Source of the DNA: Planctomycetaceae bacterium
GTDB lineage: Bacteria > Planctomycetota > Planctomycetia > Planctomycetales > Planctomycetaceae
DNA length: 64,000 nucleotides
Reading direction: 5' to 3'
NCBI GenBank assembly: GCA_041398825.1
Contig: JAWKTX010000010.1
Coordinates: forward strand, 124,001-188,000
Shown here in pieces: positions 55,399 to 63,964 of the stretch. A model generated the notes under the pieces. That model was given only the letters and a program-made list of their open reading frames with translations, was not told the origin of the DNA and did not search any database. Within the stretch, counting starts at the first letter, position 1; every line of letters starts with the position of its first letter. A program made the position numbers and the translations under genes.

Positions 55399-55794
55399 AT
55401 GAAAACGGTGGCCATAAAGTCAATCCTCTGCATTCTTCTTCTTGCAAGCTTTTTTACTGTTTGTGTTGGTCATCAAAGCAAAGAGGCTCCCCCTCACCGT
55501 GGAGATTTAAACAGTGATTTGGAGCAATTACTTTCCGATGCTGATGGTCCACTGGAAGTGATTGCTAGGCTAGAAAAGGACGGCTTCAAGACGCAGCGGG
55601 CAGTATCCGCGGACGGGACAACGGACATCGTTTGGGGCGGGTTTACAACTCCCACTGTTTCAAATCTCTCAGTAATGAAGATCCATGTATGTGTCGTGCA
55701 TAGAGGCGGCGAACGGGAGGTAATATCAAAGCGTGAGCATTTCATGCGTGAGCTGAAAGATGGGAAGGAGGTCCTTACGAGAATTCCGCTCTAA
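55399..55794 (+). CDS. Small exported protein, candidate immunity partner of the RHS tip
   Basis: A 131-residue protein with a ribosome-binding site (GAGGG) before the ATG. The N-terminus is a signal peptide ('VAIKSILCILLLASFFTVC'). The rest is a small alpha/beta protein ('LEQLLSDADGPLEVIARLEK', 'VWGGFTTPTVSNLSVMKIHV'). It lies 125 bp downstream of the RHS tip gene, which is where immunity genes of polymorphic toxins normally lie, and it shares the low-GC composition. The TAA stop lies within the 4-bp target duplication of the following IS, so it is preserved. Immunity function is inferred from position only. Confidence 0.7.
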   Translation: MKTVAIKSILCILLLASFFTVCVGHQSKEAPPHRGDLNSDLEQLLSDADGPLEVIARLEKDGFKTQRAVSADGTTDIVWGGFTTPTVSNLSVMKIHVCVVHRGGEREVISKREHFMRELKDGKEVLTRIPL

Positions 55795-57232
55795 CAGGCC
55801 GTTGATAAACACAGGTTGTCTGGACGCCAGTGGGACGCGTTGTATTGCTTGATGGCAGACTTGGGTGAGGTCGTTGCGTGGGAAAGTGCGGCGAGTATTT
55901 GAAAAGTCGGTTCCGTGATCGTTAGCAGGGCGGAACAGAGCCAGCTTTGCCGCCCATTTGACGCAAACTGCCGTGGTTTGCCGCTCCCGAACAGCTTTCG
56001 CATGATTAATCCCAGGTTGTGCGCGGCAACGACCAGCGAATATCGTTTCGTGATTTTCCTGAGACCTCGAAGCCACGTCCGCCGAGCCCCACCGGAATCA
56101 CAGACGTGAGCGAAACTCCTTTCAACGCGTTCGCTTCTCAAACGCTGCAGCCTTCGACCCTTCCTTCGCCGTGTGCGACGACGATTGTTGAGCACCGCTG
56201 TTTTGACCTCGCTCGGTTTATCAGACCATGTCCGATTGTTCTTTAGTGTCGGTTCGGGGATATATGTTGTCAGCCCAAGATGCGTGCAGTCGGTCACCTG
56301 CGTATTGGAATGGTATCCTTTGTCCGCTGCGACAGCCTTCAGTTCGACATCGCTGTCACTGCGAATCAGGTTGAGTTGAGCATCCACCATCGCTTCACTC
56401 AGCGTACTCGTGTCCGCGGCAGTGCCATGACAAACTCGGGACGACAACACCACTTCGGTTTCAAGATCGACGACGTGTTCGGCTTTGTAGCCGAAGTGCG
56501 TCCTGCCATCCTTCATCTTCACGATGCGAGCATCGTCGTCGGAATCAGACTTCCAGTCTTTGTTCGAGACCTTCTTGCCCTTGCGACGGCGATCGAAACG
56601 TCGCAGGTCATCATCGGTTGGATCGTCGTCACGATCAATAACACCTTCTTCGTGCATCAGACGGCGAATATAACTCTTCCAGTCTTCGTCGGTATCGCGC
56701 CGCACCATCGACTTCATCGCCGCATTGGCTTCCAGCATTGTGGCATCCACACCCACATGGGAACCGGAATCAGTTTCTTGTCAGCAGCCATTCGCAGCAC
56801 GAAAGCAAACACCTGTTCGGTGACTTCCATCGGAAATCGGTCACGAATCCGAGTCAGAGTACTGTGGTCCGGCGTTGAATCGGTCAACTTCACTCCCAGA
56901 AAGCGTCGCAGCGACAGACTATCTTCGCATCGCCAGGCGATTCCTCGCTGCGAATCAATGCCTTCAAAGTACCCGATGAATAACATTCGGAAGTAAACAC
57001 CCGGTGCAATTCCAGGCCGCCCGCCATCAGCGTAATACGGAGCCACCAGATCTTCGACGAACTGATCGAATCCCGCTTCCCGCAGCAAATCATTCAGTCG
57101 ATCATAGAACACATGCCCTGGAGCTTTCGCCACCGCATCGGCAGCGACCCAAAACTCGCCCTGCGATTCCCTCAGCCGTCGCCTCAATGCCACAATCTTC
57201 TCCTGACCAGTCCGCATTAACCGCCAACGCAC
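55791..57232 (-). pseudogene. IS1182-family transposase, frameshifted
   Basis: The N-terminal part (57232 to about 56750) is a DUF772-type InsH N-domain: 'PYYADGGRPGIAPGVYFRML' and 'DSTPDHSTLTRIRDRF'. The DDE part begins 'VGVDATMLEANAAMKSMVRR' in another frame and contains 'FGYKAEHVVDLET', 'AVAADKGYHS' and 'ERSFAHVC'. The shift lies around 56745-56756. Either an inactivating indel or a programmed frameshift; for the family a single frame is usual. The TAG stop is built from the CTAA target duplication. Confidence 0.82.
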
Positions 57233-57281
57233 CGAATCTTAGTTATCGTCCGGTGCTACTGCCAGGTTTGTCAACAGGCTG
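55795..57281 (-). mobile_element. IS1182-like insertion sequence with 4-bp target duplication
   Basis: Terminal inverted repeats of 16 bases: CAGGCCGTTGATAAAC at 55795 and, inverted at 57266-57281, CAGCCTGTTGACAAAC (3 mismatches). CTAA occurs directly outside both ends (55791-55794 and 57282-57285), a 4-bp target duplication as known for IS1182 relatives. Length about 1487 bp. It carries one frameshifted transposase. Confidence 0.88.
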
Positions 57282-57398
57282 CTAAGGGCTTAGGTCAAAG
57301 GGTGGATCGCAAAGCTGCTATGTGGGAGACTCAATAGGGGGGACATTCTGAGTTGCGGAGCGCAAGGCGAATTCAAACCTGAAGTGCAACGGTGGGAG

Positions 57399-57905
57399 TC
57401 ATTGGTTATTGGGTGTGTAATGGACTTCCATGGGTGTTTTGAATCCGAGGCATTTTCGGGGGCGATCGTTGAGTTTGCGTTGGACGTGAGCAAGGGCCGC
57501 CGGGGTGATCAATTTGAAATTGGTTCCTTTGGGGAAGTGCTGGCGAAGCAGGCCGTTCATATTTTCGTTGGAGCCACGTTCCCAGGAACTATAGGGATTG
57601 GGGAAGTAGCATGGTACGTTCAGACTTGCTGAAAATAGTTCATGCTCAGCAAACTCTTTTCCGTTGTCGGTCGTCATGCTGAGAACGGGCGGTTTGTTGA
57701 GAGACCTGAGTCCTCGTACCATGGCTTTGCGAACGATTGATGCCGACTTGTTTGGAACGACTCGAATGGATGCCAGTCGGCTTCTTCGATCTGTCATCGT
57801 CACGATGTAACCGCTTTTGGAAGCGCCTTCCATCGTGTCGCCTTCCCAGTGCCCGCATTCGGTTCGATTGTTGGCTTCGACCTGACGCTGTTCAATCGTA
57901 AGCGC
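57399..57905 (-). pseudogene. IS30-family transposase C-terminal fragment
   Basis: Reads 'ECGHWEGDTMEGASKSGYIV', 'LSMTTDNGKEFAEHELF' and 'NPYSSWERGSNENMNGLLRQ', typical DDE blocks of IS30. The N-terminal helix-turn-helix part is missing; at about 57905 the frame meets unrelated IS66 debris. Confidence 0.88.
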
Positions 57906-57929
57906 CCGGTGATGAGCGTTCTATTCGTT

Positions 57930-58420
57930 TGAGCAGGGTTGTCTTTCCTGCTTTCTTCGTTCCGCGATGGTCCAGCGGTGTTTGGGGTGGGAGGCGAGCC
58001 AGTTGTTTGGGAGCAGTGACTCGAGAGGGGCTCCGAGCGGAAGCTGGATCAGCACGTCCTTCAGCCAGGCCCAGGGTTCCACGAGGTTGGCTTAGCTGCT
58101 GGCAATCATCGACTTAAGGATGGCTGCTCGGTGGCTGGCCGGTTTGCTGCCGACGAACATCCAGTTCATGCGACCAATCGCCACAGGACGAATGGCTCGT
58201 TCGGAAGCGTTATTATCGATCGACAGGTCGCCGTCTTCGAGCTAGCGATCCAGCGCGGTCCATTGATTGAGCGTGTACGTCGTCGCTTTGCCGGACAGGC
58301 TTTCGGGAGAAACACTTCGCCGTCGATCCATGTCTTCAGATCATTCAGCAGTGGCCACGCGACCTGTTCTCGCTCGGATTGACGTGCAGCAGTTGAGAGG
58401 TCGCCAGTCTCACTTTCCAC
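57930..58420 (-). pseudogene. IS66 TnpC C-terminal fragment, degraded
   Basis: The signature 'LEDGDLSIDNNASERAIRPV' and 'GRMNWMFVGSKPASHRAAIL' is clear in one frame but broken by two stop codons; the preceding part ('EREQVAWPLLNDLKTWIDG') lies in another frame. Confidence 0.88.
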
Positions 58421-58708
58421 TTTGTACGGGCTGCCATCGGAGTGTCCATCCCGGTTGCAGAATTTGTCCGCGTCGCATGCCACAGCAGCACCGTGGTTTC
58501 GATCGTGGAGGTTGGGAATCACTGGATTCTCGTTTGGCGGCAGACCCCATTAGGGCAAATCCATCTCAACCCGTGTTCGTAGTGCAAATTGCACTAACTG
58601 CATCCCACAAGAGGTGAATTCCGCTCAATTTGCCATCCGAAGCTGCACCACGAAAGCCACTGTACTCGGCCCAAAACACAGGATTTCAATAAAAACCGCC
58701 AGATAGCA
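58421..58708. other. Intergenic, no gene recognised
   Basis: Remnant-like sequence between the IS66 fragment and the sulfatase remnant. Nothing identifiable. Confidence 0.45.
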
Positions 58709-58828
58709 CTACATATCATCGGCCATGATCAGCACGATGTTCGGACGGTCGGCGGCCACCGTAGTGCAGGCTGCCAGCCTGCAACACAACACAAGGATCG
58801 CACCGGCTATGAACGGGAAACGTGGCAT
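58709..58828 (-). pseudogene. Sulfatase N-terminal remnant with an inserted REP
   Basis: GAGGA ribosome-binding site, ATG at 58828 and a signal peptide 'MPRFPFIAGAILVL', then 'DRPNIVLIMADDM' (the start of the arylsulfatase fold with the metal-binding DD), followed by TAG. The REP at 58761-58783 lies inside the signal peptide, encoding 'CRLAACTT'. Only 39 codons remain of a roughly 480-codon gene. Confidence 0.8.
58761..58783 (+). repeat. REP element R1 (GTAG plus palindrome)
   Basis: GTAG followed by TGCAGGCTGCCAGCCTGCA, the same REP family as around the RAYT at 58900. It sits inside the sulfatase remnant. Confidence 0.88.
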
Positions 58829-58899
58829 TTGTTGTTATCCTCAGTTGCCTGATGTTTTGTAAGGTTGTTGAATCGTGTCACAGGGTGCGGGAGAGCGTG

Positions 58900-59613
58900 T
58901 CACAGGCCGGCAGCCTGTGCTACGGGGAGCCACCCTGAGGTATCGCCGTCGATCAGGTATCGGTCGTGACAGGAACACCAGTGCCAGTCTTCGTGGCGAC
59001 CGACTAAGCTCGCGTTAACCGGATTGGCTCGGATATAATTCAAGATGCGCTCCAACTCATCATGATCGCGAACCCAGTGATCGTAGGACTCCGGCTGCCA
59101 GAACTTGCCTTCTCGCCGCAGGATTTCGTTGGCCCGATTCGCGGTATAGCTCTTCAGGCTATGCATGATCGACGACAGCGGGCTGCGTTTATCGGCCGTT
59201 TCACCGACGGGTGTGTCATCAGCCGTGATGTCCTGTTTGAATAAATCCGGCGAGGGAGTCAGCAAAACATGCACGTGATTCGGCATGATGCAGTAAGCAT
59301 GCAGGTGGTACTTGACACCGTCGTGATGGTAAAGGTTCTGCCGCAGCATCGAGGCTACGCGCGGATCGCGAAGCCAGTCGATGTCTGACGTCGCGTCCAG
59401 ATGTTTTTCATAAGCCGCGAAAAGCATCTTGTGGACGTGCAACCGGTGATTGGTTGGCGACTTGTCAGTCTTGGCGGCCAGCAGTTGTTGGCGCTTCTGT
59501 TTCAACGTTTCGATCACCGCGATCGGCAGCGTTCCGGCAAGGCGATAGGTCACGAAGTGGGCCGCCCCCGCAACGTACCAATGAGGAAGCGATCTCCAAT
59601 GAATAGTTTCCAT
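58900..59613 (-). CDS. Intact REP-associated tyrosine transposase (RAYT)
   Basis: A 237-residue Y1-type HUH endonuclease from the ATG at 59613. 'YCIMPNHVHVLLTPSPDLF' contains the HUH pair and 'GKFWQPESYDHWVRDHDELE' the catalytic Tyr; 'YIRANPVNASLVGRHEDWHW' is the conserved C-terminal block. RAYTs cut and rejoin REP hairpins as single strands, and here REP copies of the same family (R1 to R4) cluster within 1 kb. It is the only complete RAYT in this window. The protein has no membrane or signal features. Confidence 0.92.
   Translation of the reverse strand: METIHWRSLPHWYVAGAAHFVTYRLAGTLPIAVIETLKQKRQQLLAAKTDKSPTNHRLHVHKMLFAAYEKHLDATSDIDWLRDPRVASMLRQNLYHHDGVKYHLHAYCIMPNHVHVLLTPSPDLFKQDITADDTPVGETADKRSPLSSIMHSLKSYTANRANEILRREGKFWQPESYDHWVRDHDELERILNYIRANPVNASLVGRHEDWHWCSCHDRYLIDGDTSGWLPVAQAAGL
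58901..58925 (-). repeat. REP element R2 at the RAYT 3' end
   Basis: A diverged, inverted copy (CACAGGCCGGCAGCCTGTG, then CTAC). It encodes the last residues and the stop codon of the RAYT gene. Confidence 0.82.
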
Positions 59614-59619
59614 AGTCAC

Positions 59620-59687
59620 GTAGTGCAGGCTGCCAGCCTGCACATGTCAGGGAAATTGGGCGATTGCAGGCTGGCAGCCTGCACTAC
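59620..59687. repeat. REPIN: REPs R3 and R4 as an inverted pair
   Basis: R3 (59620-59642, GTAG then TGCAGGCTGCCAGCCTGCA) and R4 (59665-59687, the same sequence inverted) are separated by 22 bases, immediately upstream of the RAYT start. Confidence 0.9.
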
Positions 59688-59692
59688 GTTGT

Positions 59693-60178
59693 GAAGCCGG
59701 GCAGACGACGCAACAAGAGTGCCCCGTGGCTCAAAGGGGAACGCAAAAGGGGTCATTCTACTTTTCCAGTTTCCTTGGCCTGCCTCGAGGTCGAAGCGAC
59801 GATTCAGGACGGAATATTGCAGCCGTTCCCAGGCCACCCAGTGATGTTTGCGGACCGTTGGCCATGGAAATCCAGGGTGGATGCGGCCATGGTACTCTAC
59901 CGGGTTCGCTATGATGGTGAACGGAAGCTTCCAATTGGCGGAAAGTCACGACCGACACCGGAGCCTTCGTATGAGAGTTGATCGATAAACAAGAATGATT
60001 TCTGCCACCTTTTTGTGAATCCGTCTTCAAACGAACCATCGACACCGATGTGGTCTCCGACAGTTTCCGCGACCACAGAAAACATTCGAAGTTCACTCGA
60101 ATCAATATCTCGCCAGGCTCCTTCTTCGGTGACACGGCATCCTGTCGCATCAACTCTCATTGTTTGACTCCAAAAACT
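59693..60178. repeat. Direct repeat of about 485 bp, copy 1
   Basis: Nearly identical to 63483-63964 (a handful of single-base and short differences seen by eye). On the minus strand it contains a RAYT C-terminus ('SLRPRGRPRKLEK') and an unidentified frame starting 'MRVDATGCRVTEEGAWRDID'. Confidence 0.93.
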
Positions 60179-60268
60179 GCTCGACCCGGAACTCGCCACT
60201 ACTGCCTGCTGATGGTGCAAATGCCGTTGCGGTTCTATTCGTGTGCGTGCATCTGGCGAATTCCGATT

Positions 60269-60841
60269 CTAAAACGAGCGGCGTTCTGTCAGTTCGTCGT
60301 GCAGCGTCTTCAAATACTGTGGCGAGAAGCCACTAATGCAGTACTTGTCCGGGCTTTGATAATGCGATAGTCGCAGGCGAGGTCGTTGAAACGATTCCCA
60401 CGCAGCGATCGCCAGATAGATGAGTCCGAAGAAGGGCGTACCGTAGGCCATCCATGAACGTTGTAATGCCACGGCTCCCATGACACCGCCGATGCCAAGT
60501 GCAAGAACTCCAACACCGATCCATCGAACAAGGCGCCGCGTGGTCAGCACAGACCGAGCCAGCGAATACTGAACGCGGCAAATTCTTCGGAACACAGCAG
60601 GTCGACAAAACGCGTACTCCACCGATTTGTTCTGCCGCGCCAAATCGTCGCGAGATCCCGTCAGCACGCAGACTTCCGGAAGAATGACCACCTTTCCGCA
60701 GACCAACAGATGGCCTTCGATGGAATAATGAGTCTCTTGCCGTTCCGCACCTGAGGCTGCTCCGCCGCGGCACGTTTCGGACACTACAAACGGACTGTCT
60801 TCTCTCGACACTTTCGCATCATCCCGCTTCTGCATCACCAT
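60269..60841 (-). CDS. Hypothetical membrane protein
   Basis: A 190-residue protein coupled to the DUF1559 gene: its ATG at 60841 overlaps that gene's stop; a second ATG gives a TGATG overlap. Two hydrophobic helices at about 108-126 and 135-152 ('WIGVGVLALGIGGVMGAVAL', 'FFGLIYLAIAAW') lie in its C-terminal half, and the N-terminal 100 residues are polar. Probably a small partner of the DUF1559 protein; function unknown. Confidence 0.6.
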   Translation of the reverse strand: MVMQKRDDAKVSREDSPFVVSETCRGGAASGAERQETHYSIEGHLLVCGKVVILPEVCVLTGSRDDLARQNKSVEYAFCRPAVFRRICRVQYSLARSVLTTRRLVRWIGVGVLALGIGGVMGAVALQRSWMAYGTPFFGLIYLAIAAWESFQRPRLRLSHYQSPDKYCISGFSPQYLKTLHDELTERRSF

Positions 60842-61608
60842 TCGCCCATCTTTTCTGCGCCCGCGATGGTGGCCAGAGCTTTGCGAGTTTCTACATCCAG
60901 TGTGTTCGAAACATAATGAACAGAACCATCAAGTATCAGCACCTGAAATCCGCCCGTGTGAGCCGTCTCTGATTCGTCATTGAGACCGATGAATGTGGCA
61001 ATACCTGCATCCTGTGGAGCCATCCACGGGACGGATTGATTGTTCGGGAATTCCGCTACGGCAATCGTGTTTGGCGTACCGTCCTGACATTCCGTGAGTT
61101 GCCGAGGTGTAGCACCGTTGAAGATACATTCCGGACCGTTGAGTGCCAAATACGTCGTGTGTCCGACATCGAAATTCACCGACGGACACGCATAAGCCTC
61201 CGGCATGGCTTCCAGAGCGACCGAGTTGTCCGGATGATTCCACGGCTTCAACAAGTCGATGGAATTGTAGAGGGCCGCTTCTTCAAGGTATGGCAGAATG
61301 AGGGTTCGCCAACTGTGCAATGGACGCCCGTCTTCATCGACCGTGTAGGCTGGCGGAAAACTTCCGTAGACGTCGTGGTAGATGTGCAGTGCAAGACCGA
61401 TCTGTTTGAGATTGTTTTTGCACTGCATTCGTCGAGCTGCCTGGCGTGTGGGGGATCTCCGCGTTGCTGGTAACAGCAGCAGGATCAGAATCAAAATGAT
61501 GGTCACGACCACCAGCAACTTCCAGAGCCTCAACATACACCCTCCTGGCTTTGGAGACGCAGTAGCAACATCAGCCGCTTCCGGTGCATCAAACGGGTTG
61601 TTTCTCAT
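60835..61608 (-). CDS. DUF1559 pilin-like protein
   Basis: A 257-residue protein with a perfect AGGAGG ribosome-binding site. A hydrophobic helix 'LLVVVTIILILILLLLPA' at about 31-48 is followed by the DUF1559 signature 'RRMQCKNNLKQIGLALHIYH' and 'SFPPAYTVDEDGRPLHSWRT'. DUF1559 proteins are pseudopilin-like and greatly expanded in planctomycetes, where they carry an N-terminal prepilin cleavage motif; here the helix is preceded by about 30 polar residues without a clear cleavage site. It ends 'LDGSVHYVSNTLDVETRKAL'. Confidence 0.9.
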   Translation of the reverse strand: MRNNPFDAPEAADVATASPKPGGCMLRLWKLLVVVTIILILILLLLPATRRSPTRQAARRMQCKNNLKQIGLALHIYHDVYGSFPPAYTVDEDGRPLHSWRTLILPYLEEAALYNSIDLLKPWNHPDNSVALEAMPEAYACPSVNFDVGHTTYLALNGPECIFNGATPRQLTECQDGTPNTIAVAEFPNNQSVPWMAPQDAGIATFIGLNDESETAHTGGFQVLILDGSVHYVSNTLDVETRKALATIAGAEKMGEW

Positions 61609-61717
61609 GAGTGCCTCCTGGTGTTTCGCGCTGAACGCTAACCGCTTTCAACAGATATCGTTTCGTTTAACAGCCTCGGGAGCTTGTTGCTTGATTCTGC
61701 ACGGCACGCGACCGAAT

Positions 61718-63022
61718 CTACAACGAGGGGACGCTCCAGTGTTCGCGGTATCGTCGACCGACCATTACGGCCGCTTCTTTGTGATTGGTGATCTGTTCGG
61801 TGGCCGGATTGAATTCCAGCGTCGTGCGCGTCCTCGCAGAGATGTTCGACAGGTGAACGATGCCGGCTCCCAGTAAACCCGCTTCAATGGGCGCGTTCAG
61901 CTGCTTCTGGCGACCTCGGATGCAGTCAAGAAAGTTGGTGTGGTGAGCCACCAAATCTGCTGGTCCCGTTCGTTCTGCGAGAAGTTTGTTACGTTCTCCG
62001 TACAGCTTCCACCCTTTTGTGTGTCCGATAATCAGGCAGCCGATGCCGTAAAATGCGGCTCCGTTTTCATATCCTTCCTGCACATAGGGCGTCCAGTCAC
62101 GTTGTTCAAAGATCAGCTGCTTCCTGCGCGAGGCCTCTTCGGTGGCGTATTCCGAAACCGAATACTGGGTGTCCGGAAACTGTTGGTCGTCGTCAAAAAA
62201 GTACTTGCCTCCCAGGCAGCTCACTCGCTCCGGATGCGTCGTGGCCTGAATGCCCCAAACAGCGACGTCGATGTCATGAACACCGTCATTGCCGATATCA
62301 CCACAGCCGAAGTCGTACCACCATCGCCAGACGCTCGGCAGAAGATTGGTGCGATACGGAACAACGGGAGCCGGCCCCAGCCAGGTGTCAAAATCCAGGT
62401 GATCGGGCGGTTCGGAAGGTTGAGTCTTTCCGATGCTGCGTCGACGCTGGCTGTTCCACGCCTTGGCAACAAGAACGTCGCCGATTTCACCTTCATGAAT
62501 GCGCTGCATGGCTTCGCGCACGCAGTCTGTGCTTCGGCTCTGTGTGCCGACCTGAAGAAGTTTGCCGCTACGATCGACAGCATTTGCCATCATCCGGCCC
62601 TCTTTAATATTGTGGCAGCAGGGCTTCTCAACGTAGACATGCTTACCCGCATTCAAAGCCATGACAGCCGCCGGTGCGTGCCAGTGATCGGGCGTGGCGA
62701 TGAACACGGCATCGATGGCAGCATCGTCCAGCACCTTGCGAAGATCCGATTCCTGCCGCGGTTTTGGTCTGCCCGTGGACGCCACATGTTCCGCCGCTGC
62801 AGCGGTTCGCTGACGATCCACGTCACACACGGCGGCAATTCGAACATCGTCGCGTTCACACAACTGACGCACGTGATTCATGCCCATTCCACCAGGCCCG
62901 ATGATTCCCAACACGACCTGATCAATCGGAGAATTCGCCGCTCGAAGTGAACCACCCAGAGCAATGGCTGACGCACCAGCCGCCGCATTCTTCAAAAACC
63001 GCCTTCGCTGTGTGTGAGCCAT
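61718..63022 (-). CDS. Tat-exported Gfo/Idh/MocA-family oxidoreductase
   Basis: A 434-residue protein. A twin-arginine signal ('RRRFLKNAAAGASAIALGGS') precedes the Rossmann fold 'VVLGIIGPGGMGMNHVRQLC' and 'AAVCDVDRQR'. 'FIATPDHWHAPAAVMALNAG' and 'KHVYVEKPCCHNIKEG' carry the EKP motif. Family members oxidise or reduce sugars using tightly bound NAD(P); Tat export of a pre-folded cofactor protein is typical for planctomycete paralogues. Sugar acids or inositols are possible substrates, but this cannot be deduced. It is on the same strand as the DUF1559 pair. Confidence 0.92.
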   Translation of the reverse strand: MAHTQRRRFLKNAAAGASAIALGGSLRAANSPIDQVVLGIIGPGGMGMNHVRQLCERDDVRIAAVCDVDRQRTAAAAEHVASTGRPKPRQESDLRKVLDDAAIDAVFIATPDHWHAPAAVMALNAGKHVYVEKPCCHNIKEGRMMANAVDRSGKLLQVGTQSRSTDCVREAMQRIHEGEIGDVLVAKAWNSQRRRSIGKTQPSEPPDHLDFDTWLGPAPVVPYRTNLLPSVWRWWYDFGCGDIGNDGVHDIDVAVWGIQATTHPERVSCLGGKYFFDDDQQFPDTQYSVSEYATEEASRRKQLIFEQRDWTPYVQEGYENGAAFYGIGCLIIGHTKGWKLYGERNKLLAERTGPADLVAHHTNFLDCIRGRQKQLNAPIEAGLLGAGIVHLSNISARTRTTLEFNPATEQITNHKEAAVMVGRRYREHWSVPSL

Positions 63023-63482
63023 GATAATTCTCCATGATTGGCCGTTGTTTTAACACGCCCGGCTTTAGACAACGCTCGCTGTCAGATTTGTCTAACCGGA
63101 GTGCAGTGCAGGTCGGTAATTTTGTTGCGGTGACACTGAACGGAAGTGAAACCGCTTGACCGATCGTACCGGCGGCGACCACCGCCGGAAAGTCATTCAG
63201 TCGAATGGCGGAAATTGCTCGACACTGACAGGCTGCAATTCAGAGAATGACTGCGTAGAATCGGGGCTCATTCGCGAGCAAAAGCCATACACGACCGAGC
63301 TGTGTGATTCTCAGCGGCAATCCCCAATAAAGTACAATGTCCCAGTGGTGTTCGGCACTGTAGTTGCTTTGGTTGATTGGCGGGTCGCGAGTCTTTTTGA
63401 TTCGGCGGTTTGAGTACCGAGCGGGGGCAGTTCGGGCTGAGTGACTGGCTGGCGGCGATTGAAGAGTCATCAGCGGCGCAGC
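63023..63482. other. Intergenic stretch upstream of the oxidoreductase
   Basis: It must hold the oxidoreductase promoter. The minus-strand frame running through copy 2 of the direct repeat is not supported as coding. Confidence 0.45.
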
Positions 63483-63964
63483 GAAGCCGGGCAGACGACG
63501 CAACAAGAGTGCCCCGTGGCTCAAAGGGAGCGCAAAAGGGGTCATTCTACTTTTCCAGTTTCCTTGGCCTGCCTCGAGGTCGAAGCGACGATTCAGGACG
63601 GAATATTGCAGCCGTTCCGTGCCACCCAGTGATGTTTGCGGACCGTTGGCCATGGAAATCCAGGGTGGATGCGGCCATGGTACTCTACCGGGTTCGCTAT
63701 GATGGTGAACGGAAGCTTCCAATTGGCGGAAAGTCACGACCGACACCGGAGCCTTCGTATGAGAGTTGATCGATAAACAAGAATGATTTCTGCCACCTTT
63801 TGTGAATCCGTCTTCAAACCGACCATCGACACCGATGTGGTCTCCGACAGCTTCCGCGACCACAGAAAACATTCGAAGTTCACTCGAATCAATATCTCGC
63901 CAGGCTCCTTCTTCGGTGACACGGCATCCTGTCGCATCAACTCTCATTGTTTGACTCCAAAAAC
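63483..63964. repeat. Direct repeat of about 485 bp, copy 2
   Basis: Same orientation as copy 1, with differences such as one T fewer in the T run near 63800. Together the copies bracket the 60.2-63.5 kb three-gene block. Confidence 0.93.

Noticed and set aside
63240..63947. 235-codon minus-strand frame through repeat copy 2
   Set aside because: In copy 1 the same sequence is split among different frames by single-base differences, so the frame is not conserved.
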